Source of the DNA: Zancudomyces culisetae
Lineage: Eukaryota > Kickxellomycota > Harpellomycetes > Harpellales > Legeriomycetaceae
DNA length: 37,355 nucleotides
Direction of reading: 5' to 3'
Assembly (NCBI GenBank): GCA_001969505.1
Contig: LSSK01001120.1
Coordinates: forward strand, 1 to 37,355
Positions 10,255-20,386 of this stretch are shown piece by piece. Each line of letters starts with the position of its first letter. Position 1 is the stretch's first letter. The notes below the pieces were generated by a model. The model was not told where the DNA came from. It did not search any database and saw only the letters and a list, made by a program, of their open reading frames with translations. The position numbers and the translations under genes are program-made.

Positions 10255-10800
10255 ATGAAAGTCTCAACACTATCACTTTTAACTCTCTTGAGCGTTGCAT
10301 ATGGCCAGGAGGAACGCAATGGGGAGAATGGTGAGGAAGGCGCTGTAATGAATAAGAGAGCCTGGGGAGGTAGCAGCAACAATAACAACAACAACAACAA
10401 CAACAACAACAACTGGAGCCATAACAGACCAGGTAGTAGCAATAACAACAACAACAACAACTGGAGCCATAACAGACCAGGTAATAACCATAACAACAAC
10501 AACTGGAACAACAGACCAAATGGAGGTGGTTCAAGCTGGAATTGGGGATCTAGAAAAATCAGAAACAAGTTCTACAGATATGGAAGATACTGGCAAATGA
10601 GCTCAAGACCTGATAACTACTTCATTTCCAGATTGAGATACAGACCATCAAATTACTATGGCCAATACTTCCAGTACCTCTACACATATAACTCAAGCTT
10701 TAGAAAGAACTGGGACTACAGTCAATACTTCCGTAACCAATGGAATAGCAACCAAAACTTCTGTTATAACTGGATTGTAACTATTAACTTTAGCATGTAG
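10255..10800 (+). CDS. Secreted Asn-rich preproprotein with Kex2 site (paralogue B)
   Basis: 181 aa, single exon. I start at the ATG at 10255 because the upstream open frame has no other ATG and because MKVSTLSLLTLLSVAYG is a clean signal peptide. A short acidic propeptide (EERNGENGEEGAVMN) ends in Lys34-Arg35, a classic Kex2 site. Residues 41-90 are Asn-rich, with blocks of poly-Asn punctuated by WSHNRPG (twice) and a related WNNRPNG. Residues 113-173 are Tyr/Trp/Phe-rich and align without gaps, over residues 119-169, to the protein at 5484-5876. The composition suggests an extracellular or wall-associated product. No known family is recognised. The poly-Asn tract is encoded by almost pure AAC, so its length may vary among strains. 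Secretion and processing are inferred from motifs only. Confidence 0.88.
   Translation: MKVSTLSLLTLLSVAYGQEERNGENGEEGAVMNKRAWGGSSNNNNNNNNNNNNWSHNRPGSSNNNNNNNWSHNRPGNNHNNNNWNNRPNGGGSSWNWGSRKIRNKFYRYGRYWQMSSRPDNYFISRLRYRPSNYYGQYFQYLYTYNSSFRKNWDYSQYFRNQWNSNQNFCYNWIVTINFSM
10376..10503 (+). repeat. AAC microsatellite and duplicated WSHNRPG unit in CDS
   Basis: AAC runs encode 12, 7 and 4 Asn in succession. The intervening segment around AACTGGAGCCATAACAGACC occurs twice (near 10411 and 10459), indicating a unit duplication of about 48 bp within the coding region. Confidence 0.85.
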
Positions 10801-11205
10801 TTTTCTGCATTTTATGATTAGTATTTCTTTTTTGTCATGCAAAAAAAAGTTAAAAAAAATAAAGTTTTGGATACCAAGGTGATCGGCCCATGCCTATGAA
10901 TTATGAAAAATTTAAAAAGTTATAGTTGGATAAGAGCGAATGTTTAAGCACCTGAAGCATTCTTGGTATATCAATTCATCCCTGTTACTGTCATATCCAT
11001 CTAATTTCGTTAGTGGTTTAACTTTCCAAACTTAATTTTCACCACCACTGATTTTTGTTTAATTCAAAAAAAAATTATGCAATAAAATGACCACATATTT
11101 ACAGTACTCGTTTTTTTTACCTTTTAAAAACTTGCGAAACAACGAGAAAATATATATATATAGGTAAATATATATATAGGGCCAAGTGAGCAGGGCATTC
11201 TAAAA
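10801..11205. other. Intergenic between secreted protein gene and TAF8
   Basis: This stretch includes an A-rich 3' flank with AATAAA at about 10858, a plausible poly(A) signal for the secreted protein gene, and AT-dinucleotide runs (11150-11178) just upstream of TAF8. No gene seen. Confidence 0.5.
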
Positions 11206-12433
11206 ATGGATGAAAGAACTAGCTCGTTGGTTCTTAGAAAGTGTATAGCAATCATACTAAGCGAGATTGGTATAAATGCAATTGAGATTGAGGCTTTGAA
11301 TTTTCTATGCATACTTGCCAGAGCGTGTAAGTTACTGCGTACTAGGTTTTTTTAGAGCCAACTATTTTATGGATATGCTACAAGAGTAGTGTGATTTGTT
11401 TTTTTTTATATAATTAGATATAGAGAGGGTATTTCACGATTCGCAATGTTTTGCTGAAGCGGGCGGAAGGTCTCGACCAAATCTGAACGACATACACAGC
11501 GGCATTATAAGATATGGAAAACTGAAAATCGATAAAAAAAATAGCAGATTCAAGGTGGAAATAGATGGTGAGTTTTCAGTTTGATTCGCAGACCAAAATC
11601 GCGTGTTTTTTTTATCCCAACATTTGTAAAAATGGACATATGAGAGAAGGGAAGGAGGAGAGAACCGATCTGCATAGCGTATTCTTATTTTGTCTTTATT
11701 AGAGATCAGGAAACTAGTGTAATACTGATACTAACGATTAAATGATGTTTTTTTTTGCAACAAATACAGTGAAGGATTATCTGGACAAGAATTTCAGCAC
11801 CAATCCGGATGTGGCACTTCGATCTATCATCACAGATAGCGAGGCAAATGGGAGGCATCGAGAGCTTTTGTGGGGCAAAAAAAGCAAACCGGCTCATGTT
11901 CCATCATATTTTCCTAGCTTTCCATCTGCACATACTTATAAATACACCGCGAACGCGGCTTTCGAGTTAAACTATGAGGACGAAAACGACAAATTTAAAC
12001 AAAACGACCTTGATGCAGAAAACAAGAAGACTTTGGAAGAGAATATTATCGAGATAGCATCGCAGCTTCTTTCGGTTAAAAGAAAGCGAATACTTGAGGA
12101 GAAGGATCACGATCAGGACGACGTGGTGGTAGCAGAAAATGTAACAGAAGCTGTAAACGACAAAAAACACGACATAAATGAATCCAGCGTACCTCCTGCT
12201 AAGAGTAAGCCTAAACACTGTTTTTTTATTTTATTTTTTGGTATCATTGTCTTGATTGAATGTTTGTAAAAAAAAAAATAGGGGCAAAATTGGAAACAAG
12301 GATCAACGACATTCTGCCCAAAGAGCTACTAAGCACAACGAATAAAGATCTTAGTATCAAGGCGATTGACACGTTGCAACGTTTGGAGCTTATGTTTATT
12401 CCAGCTAACTATCGGGCATCGTTGAAAGATTAG
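11206..12433 (+). CDS. TAF8: TFIID subunit TAF8, four exons
   Basis: TAF8 pairs with TAF10 through a histone fold within TFIID, the general factor that recognises core promoters. Exons are 11206-11326, 11418-11567, 11770-12204 and 12282-12433, giving 285 aa. All joins are phase-consistent with GTAAGT, GTGAGT and GTAAGC donors and TAG/CAG acceptors. Residues 1-70 form a bromodomain-associated histone fold (LVLRKCIAIILSEIGINAI..., then AEAGGRSRPNLNDI). Residues about 130-150 carry the TAF8 signature HVPSYFPSFPSAHTYKYT. The remainder is acidic/basic and predicted disordered. The central 175-residue open frame alone lacks the histone fold, so the 5' exons are essential to the call. It is convergent with the septin gene, about 180 nt away. 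Confidence 0.88.
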
Positions 12434-12510
12434 TATTTATTAGAAAGTGCACATGTAACTGTATAAAACGAGTGAATCTGTACATTAGTTTAAATGTAGT
12501 TTTCGTTACT

Positions 12511-12577
12511 ACCGATGCCAATATCAATACCAACATCAATACCAATACCAATACCAATACTACTGGTATTATTTTTG
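12511..12577 (+). repeat. ATACCA/ATCAAT hexamer repeat with terminal inverted repeat
   Basis: Several degenerate AATACC/AATATC units lie between the convergent TAF8 and septin genes, ending in AATACCAATACTACTGGTATT, whose AATACCA and TGGTATT arms are complementary. It could help separate the two transcripts; that role is inferred. Confidence 0.6.
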
Positions 12578-12611
12578 TGGACACTACCGGTTTTATAGCA
12601 CTATTAAGTCT

Positions 12612-14029
12612 TTATTTTTTGAAATACTTGTAACTTGGTGAGTTTTTTTGAAAGTTCTCGATCTCGCTTTCCAGCTTTTTAACAAGTGTATGATCTTTTT
12701 CGAGATCCTCGTTCAATCTGTCTCTTTCTGTAATGAGCCTCTGCTCCCATTTACGAAATCTTTCCTCCTCCACCTTGACTTTTTTGGTGAATTCTTCCCT
12801 TAATCTTTCTTCATCCTCTCGGAATTTTTTGTTTTCCACTGTTTTCTGTTTTGGTTCGCCGATTTTTCTGGTTTTCAACTGCAGAGTTCTATACACATCG
12901 TAGTGAACTTCTTGGGTTGTGTTAATCAAGTCCAGCATATGTCCACCAATAAGCAAGCTGCGGAGTTTTTTGAAGTCGCTATGTTTATCACTTTCAACTT
13001 CTACAATACCCCATGGATACACACGTCCCTTTACTACTCGACCATCTCCGGCTATTACATCCTGAGTCCCTCCAACTATTGCAAATGGGTACGCTGCAAC
13101 TATATCCTTACTGGCCATTGCTGTCATTTCATCTTCACTTTCAATCTGAGGCGTATAGATTCTTATATTGTGTACGGATATTGCGTCCATCACTTTTTTT
13201 TTGAATTCAAGTAGTGCAGACGGTCCCAAAGTATCTGCCTTGGAAATCACCGGTATGAGGTTCGAAACTCGACCTACTGCCTTCATAGCCTCAACATCCA
13301 ATGCTTTCAACCCATGACCATTGGGTCTAATAAAATAAAGCGATACATGCACTCTCAAATCCACCATACCACTACGAACCGGCTGCATTTCCTGCATCAA
13401 GTATTGCTCATATTGTCCCTCGATGAAATCAACTACTGGAACCCAGCAGTTTCTGTTGTTAACAAAGTCTCCAAACCCTGGCGTATCAACAACATTGAGC
13501 TTAACTTTGAAACCTTTTTCTTCCAAATCTATACAAGTAATTTGCGGGTAGTATATTAGCTCTGGTACTTTTTTTAAGGTCATTTGCTCTTTTATTATAA
13601 TAGGATTGTAAGGACGAATTATATACACACTCTACCTGCTTTTCTTATGTTTATGTTTACAGTTTTATCCAATTGCTTTTGGCGACAGAGCTGCTCATCC
13701 ATTGGCGACTTGATCTCGGTTGTAAATAGGGTGTTGATAAATGTCGTCTTTCCTGTGCCTGACTCACCTATTGCGTTTAAGTTTTTATAACAAATCTATA
13801 AATATATCGGCAGGGATAAACTCCCATTGATGGGTAAAGAGTTACAGCCTGATGTAAAAACACGAGACAGTATATTCACAAAATATAACGTACCGAAGAC
13901 CAAGACAGTTAAACACACTCCCTTTTTGGTCACCAACTTTTTTAGCTGGTTTGGGAGTGTATCGATACCTAGCAGCGACCCTCCGCTGGTCTCTTTTAAT
14001 GAGGATGCAGCAGTAGCTTCGAATAACAT
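12612..14029 (-). CDS. CDC3: Septin, CDC3/AspB group, three exons
   Basis: Septin GTPase that assembles into hetero-oligomeric filaments at the bud neck or septum. Exons are 14029-13894, 13767-13636 and 13528-12612, giving 394 aa. Joins are phase 1 at both introns, with donors GTACGT and GTAGAG and acceptors AATAG and TATAG. Visible motifs: P-loop GESGTGKTT (split by intron 1), switch II DTPGFGD, SKAD (G4) and the septin-unique region. A C-terminal coiled coil with VEEERFRKWEQRLITERDRL resembles the Cdc3/AspB group rather than Cdc10, which lacks a coiled coil. Without the two small 5' exons the frame would lack the whole P-loop. Subgroup assignment rests on coiled-coil similarity from memory and is less sure than the septin call. 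Confidence 0.9.
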
Positions 14030-15231
14030 TTTTTTCTTCTAACTTTTTTTTTGTTTAAGGCAGAAAATAGTGCCAAACCTGGTAATAAACAGTAAGCTTT
14101 CCTTTGTGAAAAGTGTGAAATATTTAAACCACAGTGAAAGAAAAAAGAAGTTCAACTTTAAAGTCGTTGTATCTCTAAAACTGGACGCATTCGGATATAT
14201 AAATTAGTTTAGAAACCCAGATGTTGTTGGCCTTTCTCGAAATTTTCTTGAACTGTTCCTATTATCTAAAAATACAACAAATCACTTTTTGCTATTCACG
14301 TATGCTTTGTATGTTCCTCTGATCCGGTATTTAACGAATAGATCCTCCTCCTCCTCCCCCACTCCACACATACAGACAGACAATCCTGTTAACTCTAAAT
14401 ACTCACAAATATTAATATCTTTTCTCCAGATTTGTGTATGCTATTGTTTTTTTTTTTTGGTATTTACTTTATAAATCTCTGCCAGCATAAAATCTTAACC
14501 CCAAAAATATTTTTTCTTGCTACTTGATGGTTTATTTAACTTTTTGCACTGTGCTAACCATTGTGTCTAGTTTATGCTACAAAAAAAACGTATATGCCTA
14601 GTAATATTTTGATTATATGTCTCGATAGCATATAGCCAACAGGTTTAAAACAAAGGACTGGGTGACGTGAATTGTAAATCAGTTACTCGGTTCAAGTCTA
14701 GCAATTCTGAAGTACCTGTCCTTGGTCACTACACTCACCTTGTTTTCTGTATTATTATGTCCGAATAATAGGCTTACAAGTCAGGTTTTTAGTTCAGATA
14801 GCATTTTCCCGTGTATATCTTTTTTTAAAAAAATGAATAAGGCAGGTGTTCTTGAAAATAAAGTGCTATCTATTAGCATATATCAACATATTCAACGCAT
14901 CATTATTCGGGAATGTACATAAACAAATTCTAGAGTAAGGTATATGCCATTACCACTATAATTAAATCGAGTCTTCCACATTCTTCCTTTTGCTCTTTCA
15001 ATCTCGCTTTTTTTTTGTTGTCAACAAAAGTGCACATTTATTTTTGCAAATTTTTTTGCTGTTTAGAATAATACCTGATGATAGTGCATACTACCACGTT
15101 AATCATTATCTTCCTTCCTTCCCCATGGAAATTCTTTTCTAATGATGATGTTTATTTGACTAAAAAATACTCCAAAATAGACAAACTCAAACATTAGTGT
15201 CAAAACACAAAAATTGAACCAAGCAGTCAAA
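14030..15231. other. 1.2 kb intergenic region
   Basis: Promoter side of the septin gene and 3' flank of the HMG-box gene. It contains T-rich runs and a CCTCC-rich patch (about 14344-14362). Short plus-strand frames (14289-14474, 14722-14922) have no family resemblance. No gene supported. Confidence 0.5.
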
Positions 15232-16470
15232 CTATAAAAAAAATGGGAGCCCATCCGTATTTATCATATGATAATCCGACAAAGGATCCTTTCTGCTAAA
15301 ATTATGAATATTTATAGGAAAATTCAAAGCATGTGAACCGAATGCATTGGTGGGGCCAAGCCTATTGTCGCAGTTTGGAAATACCATGGCCCCCAGTTTT
15401 GAATCTCGAATGGTTGGTGTGTTTGGGGATGCTTGAGTGGCAATATTTTCTAGTTTTACAGGTGTAAATAATGACGACGATGACAATGATGTGTCTGCAC
15501 AACTATCATTATCAATAAAAGTGGTATCCAACAAGTTGAAAGATGTACAATAATCATGAGAAAAACTGGGCTGCTGGCTACAAAGACCACTATTATTTTC
15601 TATTTCTATGGTGCCATGTGATATACCTCCAAGTACGCTCTCCAAGTATTGAGTATGAAAGATATTATTGTACACCTCAAGTATTGGAGTTGTGTCTTGA
15701 AGTCCTACAGATTCCACATGAGAAATCCTACTGTCCGGGGTATCTGTGCTTTTTTTTACGGGTGTCTTTTTTTCTGAGGCTTTGGTACTGACTCTTTTTG
15801 TATTCTTGGTTTTGATATTTCTTGTATTAGTCGGAGAGTTTCCGGAAAGACCATTGAACCTTCGCATCTCCTTAATGTTTTTGGTATAAATATCCTTGTA
15901 TTTAGCTCTAACACTAGGGCGCTCATTGCGCCATAGCTGACCACACATTTTAGAAATTGCAGTTTGGTTTAAAGTTGGATTTTCTCTTGCCAGTTCCCTC
16001 AACTTATCACTTCTATAAAGCAAAAAGCTGTTACAAGCCCTCGAGCTACTCTTGCTCTTTTTGCTTGTTGTAATTTTATTCAAGTCGGCATAAACTCTAC
16101 GAATACAGTATCGTATTATCTCTCCCTCTTCACCATCAAAGTTGTCCAGGCTAGCAATCTCAGAACCAGTGTGGTATAAATAGGGTTTCTTTGATGCCAC
16201 TGTGTTGCTGTTAGTCTCAATCCTATGTACTGCACCAGAAGCTGTTTTTACTTCAATAGACTTTATTGTTATTTCATTCTTGTTTACGTTGAATATCAGA
16301 TCCCCCAAGCTTGGTACTTCTGAATATCCAGAATCATCTTTTGGTAATATCGGAATACTTGATACGGTGTTGAAGCTCTTATCTGATATATTTTCGCTGG
16401 CCAGTAGTCCGCTAAATGGATTCTCAACCGAATTTACTAATAAACTTTTGTTTTCTACTGTTTTTTTCAT
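15232..16470 (-). CDS. MATA/Ste11-type HMG-box transcription factor
   Basis: 412 aa, single exon. Residues about 143-205 form an HMG box of the fungal MATA_HMG type: NSFLLYRSDKLRELARENP, then ISKMCGQLWRNERPSVRAKYK. That subgroup contains mating-type HMG proteins and the sexual-development factor Ste11. A basic Lys/Thr/Ser-rich linker follows the box, and the C-terminal half is Ser/Asn/Thr-rich and probably transactivating. A Ste11-like or other non-MAT regulator fits better than a mating-type gene, because the neighbours (septin, RNA-binding protein) are not the usual SLA2/APN2 flanks and the protein is long. The upstream 3.9 kb is gene-free, in keeping with a heavily regulated promoter. DNA binding is established for the family; the target pathway is inference. 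Confidence 0.85.
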   Translation of the reverse strand: MKKTVENKSLLVNSVENPFSGLLASENISDKSFNTVSSIPILPKDDSGYSEVPSLGDLIFNVNKNEITIKSIEVKTASGAVHRIETNSNTVASKKPYLYHTGSEIASLDNFDGEEGEIIRYCIRRVYADLNKITTSKKSKSSSRACNSFLLYRSDKLRELARENPTLNQTAISKMCGQLWRNERPSVRAKYKDIYTKNIKEMRRFNGLSGNSPTNTRNIKTKNTKRVSTKASEKKTPVKKSTDTPDSRISHVESVGLQDTTPILEVYNNIFHTQYLESVLGGISHGTIEIENNSGLCSQQPSFSHDYCTSFNLLDTTFIDNDSCADTSLSSSSLFTPVKLENIATQASPNTPTIRDSKLGAMVFPNCDNRLGPTNAFGSHALNFPINIHNFSRKDPLSDYHMINTDGLPFFL

Positions 16471-19400
16471 TTTATAACTACTTCTTATTCAATGCTCTTT
16501 GACGCTTTTTGTTTTTGTTTTATGCGGCCTGCCACCAGAGTAATTTTGTGTGATATCTATCTTAGAAATAAATATAAATTGTTTAAGCTCAACACTTTTT
16601 TTTCTTAATGTAGTGTATATTTAGAAACAGAAAAGACTATTTCCTACTAATATTATTGACATGAGATATATATTTGGCGATGGTAATAATAGAGCAACAG
16701 AGATAACCAAGCGTTTATATATCATCTCCAGGTGACTGAATGACATAACATAGTGCAATCGTCGTATATCATGATCTAATGCATGATATTCTTATTTTAC
16801 TGGGTTAGCGATGGCTAATAAATGGCGCATGTTATTTCTTTATCTTTCTCTTTCTCTTTACGGTAAGGATCGAAAGTCTTGATGTTTTCTGATCATTACT
16901 AATTACGTCTGGTTACATATCAACATCAAACAAAATCACAAATCAATATTGCCAAATTTAGAAAACAGAGTTGGAAAGAGAAAACCCGAGGTAGAAATAC
17001 CACGCAGATAAAGACATTTATTGGCTGTTCAAGGAGAGGCAAAGAGTTTCGAATTTTCACTCCCCACCCGGCCTTGCAACTTCCTAGCTCATCTTTCCGC
17101 AAAAGAAGAGGAAAAAGTGTATGCTTGATTAAATGGGTTTATTTTTCCTTTGAAGAATATAAAAGCACATGGATTACACTTCGTGATATCAGTCAAGTAT
17201 ATTGTCAGTTAGTGTTGGTTAGTGACGATTTTGGTGCGAGTCTTCGCAGTTACCTTTTGAGTTTTAAGTATTTTTCTTATTGCTTCCTTTGATACGCTAA
17301 TTTGCACCAATATTACAAACTTTTTGAGTAAACAAATTAACCCACCCTCTAATTGGTAATGATACCAAAAAAAACAGGGATTAATATTGATGCACAAAAA
17401 GGGGACTGATATTTAGCACCAAAAAAATGTGTCGTGTCCGATTTGCGTAGTATCCGGAATTCATCTGCAACTGAAACAACTGGAAAAAGATGCGTGTGTT
17501 AACTCGCCTGAATCAAGCTGTAAAAAGCCTCTTTTCGCTGTATCTAATCTATATCATTTTAGTTTTTGCTTATAAACAAGAAACATCTCAACTCTTTTTC
17601 TGCAAAAAAATAAAATATCAGACGAATAAACCATACTATTTGATATAAAAGTTCTTTCAGAACTGGCGGGGTTTCTGAAATTATATGGCAATTTATAATT
17701 TTTTCATTTTATGGTCAAGCCTTTGTTACAATGCACTATCAATCCCTTTATTTTGATACCAATTTAATGACTGCTGTTTGTTAGGACAAAGAAGTTTTTT
17801 TTGTTGTTGTTGATGGTTTTGGTATATGATATGATTTCAGAATTTAAAATTGATGGTCAACCCCCAAAAAGAGATATATAATTGTTGGTATTAGCTGTAA
17901 TCACAAGAGCTGCGATCTTAGCAATATTCTTTCCACTAAGAAAAAAAAAACATCAAATATTACCTGCCTTAATTGGTATAACGTTATATGAACCCAATTA
18001 ATGGCTATTGGTGCTTTGTAATGTGATGAGTTATTTGACGCTAATAACCTGGATCAACCATATTCGATTAACCTCTATATTCAAAAATAAAAACCCTCCT
18101 CCCCTCCCCTCCAACAACAAGAAATGTTAAGATTAGTAGATCCTAATAAGATGATAGCACAAAATATAGAAAACAGTTTGCACGTATACCATTTTGTTGG
18201 ATTCTAGAAGCAGTTTCATGTTCATTATAAAATAAAGAACTAGACTAGTGTATTAAAAAAAAGGATGTCTAGCCTACTGCAGCTCACGAAACTATTCACT
18301 AATTACTATTCTCATCACATTTGTAAAAAAAAAACCAGCTTGGATGTTAATTCGTTGTGTGAAAAGTTCGTTGTTAGTGTAGGGAAAAAATTGCCACCAT
18401 TTGGCCTATATTAGTTTTGAGAGTCAAAAAGAGCCATTCCATTCTAGGTTATTCCACAAGGTTCATCATCCATAAAATAATAAGTACATGTTTTGTTTTG
18501 AAAGGAGGATAAACCATATACATAGGTAAGGGCATGGCGTTATAAGATTTTCTTGCTTGGTTATAAGGAATGTTCGTCGTTGACTCACAAATTGTTGAGT
18601 CCTAGATATCAGTACCAATTGAAGTAAAGATACCGAATAAGAGTAAAGAGTTTTAAATCAAGGGAAAGAGGAGTTGGGTTTAACTTTTGATTCAATATAA
18701 TATTAAAAAATCAATGGTGGGTTTTGCGATTGCTAAAGAGTATACCAATATCGAAGCTATGTATACCATCGTGGTGGACCAAATATTTTGGACACACGAA
18801 AGAGTATGTCTAAACTTGTGGTGTTGTGCTACTCTTGAAAGGTGATATTTGGATTCTACCACAATCAATGTCTAGTAATATACTCAATGTATACTTTTTC
18901 CCTTTAGACTTCTGTATACTGAAGCTCGCGAAGGTATATTAAAATACAACACCAACGTCTCCAGTATTGGCGTCAGTATGGTGGTGTAAATTCAAGTACA
19001 TATAAATCGATAAAAAAGTGTGACGGTTATAAAGAAAAAAGTTAATAAAAACGCAGAAGAATAAATCGGGTTGTTTGGGAAAGATATAAAATCTTCCAAA
19101 GGCAGGCGGTAAAATCGGCTATTATTGTGGGTAATGAGTAAATAGAAAGATACGCAGCACGAAATTAGAGGCCAGCTTACTAAAATTAAACAAGGTTGCC
19201 AAACCAAATTGCGGAAAATATAGTCACAAAATAAAGACTATGCTTTGTGAGCCCATAGAGATTGAAAAAAATACTGGAAGTGGAAGTTTGGGTTTAGGTT
19301 TGGGTTGAGTCTATTTATGAAAAAAGGATATAACTTAACCAATATGGAAAGCACCAAACCGAAATTACTGAGGATTTTATGGATTTCTAATGAGAAATAT

Positions 19401-20386
19401 AAACATAGCCCATAAGATTGTAAAACAAAAAAATCGAAAAAATATAATGCCTTGAGACAGGATTGAGGTAGTCTAGTATGGATAGAGAGGGGTAGAGGTA
19501 TGAGGCATAGGTCATATAAACAAACAAAGAAAAAAATCAAAATAAAGATTTCAAATTCTCCATAAATTGACACCAACTTTATTGGCAAATCGAAATAATG
19601 CTGATTGAAATAACGGATTGTAAAGAAGAGAAAATTTTTTTTTTAAAAGCCAGTAGTTTCCATACAGACAATACGAATCAAGAAATGATGTGCTTATACC
19701 TTAAAACTCATTATTTTTTTCGCTTGCTGGAAAGCTGGCAGAAATCATATCTAAATAGTCAGAACTAAAGGGATTTATAAATTATGTATATTTAAGCTAA
19801 GCAGCAAATTAGAGAAGGGGTTTTTCAAAAATGAAAAAAAATAATTAAAGATTCAAGCAAAAATGTTTAAAAAAGTAAGAAAATGAGTGTCAAAAAAGTA
19901 AATATGGAACAATTACCACCTTTATGAGAAGGAAAAAAAGTGCGTTAAAAGAATATGCGAATAAGGGGTGCTAAAAATAAACCAGTTTGCGAATAGAAGC
20001 GAAAAAAAAACAAAAAAAATAAAAAAGAAAAAGAAAAAAATCTGAGTAAAAAAAGGGCAGAAATTGGGTATTTACAAGAGAATAAAAAGTATTTTATTTA
20101 TTTATTTATATTTTTCATTGTTATTGAAGTAACAAAAGGCACAAGATCCAGAATTTCCAAGTAAGTCTAGAAAACCATGTAGGCGATGAATGATCTGGAA
20201 GATGAAAACACATTAAAGGGATTTGTGATCGCGGATGAAAGAGATGAAAACATTCCAACGAAATAATAGCCATCAACATTTAAATGTTTCGGGCGAGATT
20301 ACAAAGCAAAAGATCTAAACAAAGTAAATGATAAATGATAAAAATAGGGGGAAAAGGTACATATTGAGCTTAGAAGAAAAGAAAAA
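16471..20386. other. 3.9 kb gene-free region upstream of the HMG-box gene
   Basis: Longest gene-free stretch in the window, shared by two divergent promoters (HMG-box gene to the left, RRM gene to the right). Frames present are short, non-ATG or low complexity (17074-17292, 18992-19207, 19238-19588). It contains a C-rich CTCCCCTCCCCTC patch near 18094-18112, and strongly A-biased sequence from 19840 to 20090. No tRNA or snRNA was recognised. Large regulatory DNA, a long 5' UTR or a noncoding RNA are all possible. Confidence 0.5.
18094..18112 (+). promoter_or_regulatory. C-rich tract with repeated CCCCT (STRE-like)
   Basis: Two adjacent CCCCT cores occur here; CCCCT is the core of the fungal stress response element bound by Msn2/4-type C2H2 factors. 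A near-identical 13-base core recurs at 24740-24753. Function is inferred only. Confidence 0.25.

Noticed and set aside
10224-10568. Minus-strand Leu/Cys/Val-rich frames over the AAC repeat
   Set aside because: They are antisense readings of the AAC microsatellite and start with or depend on the repeat; the plus-strand secreted protein explains them.
14640-14720. tRNA-like GGTTCAAGTC T-loop motif
   Set aside because: The flanking bases do not pair as a T-stem and no acceptor, D or anticodon arm can be drawn. Similarly, GGTCGATTCC near 36560 has no cloverleaf.
15232-16470. A mating-type (MAT) locus
   Set aside because: The HMG box is of that class, but there are no SLA2/APN2/COX13 flanks or an alpha-box partner, and the protein is long; a Ste11-like regulator is more likely.
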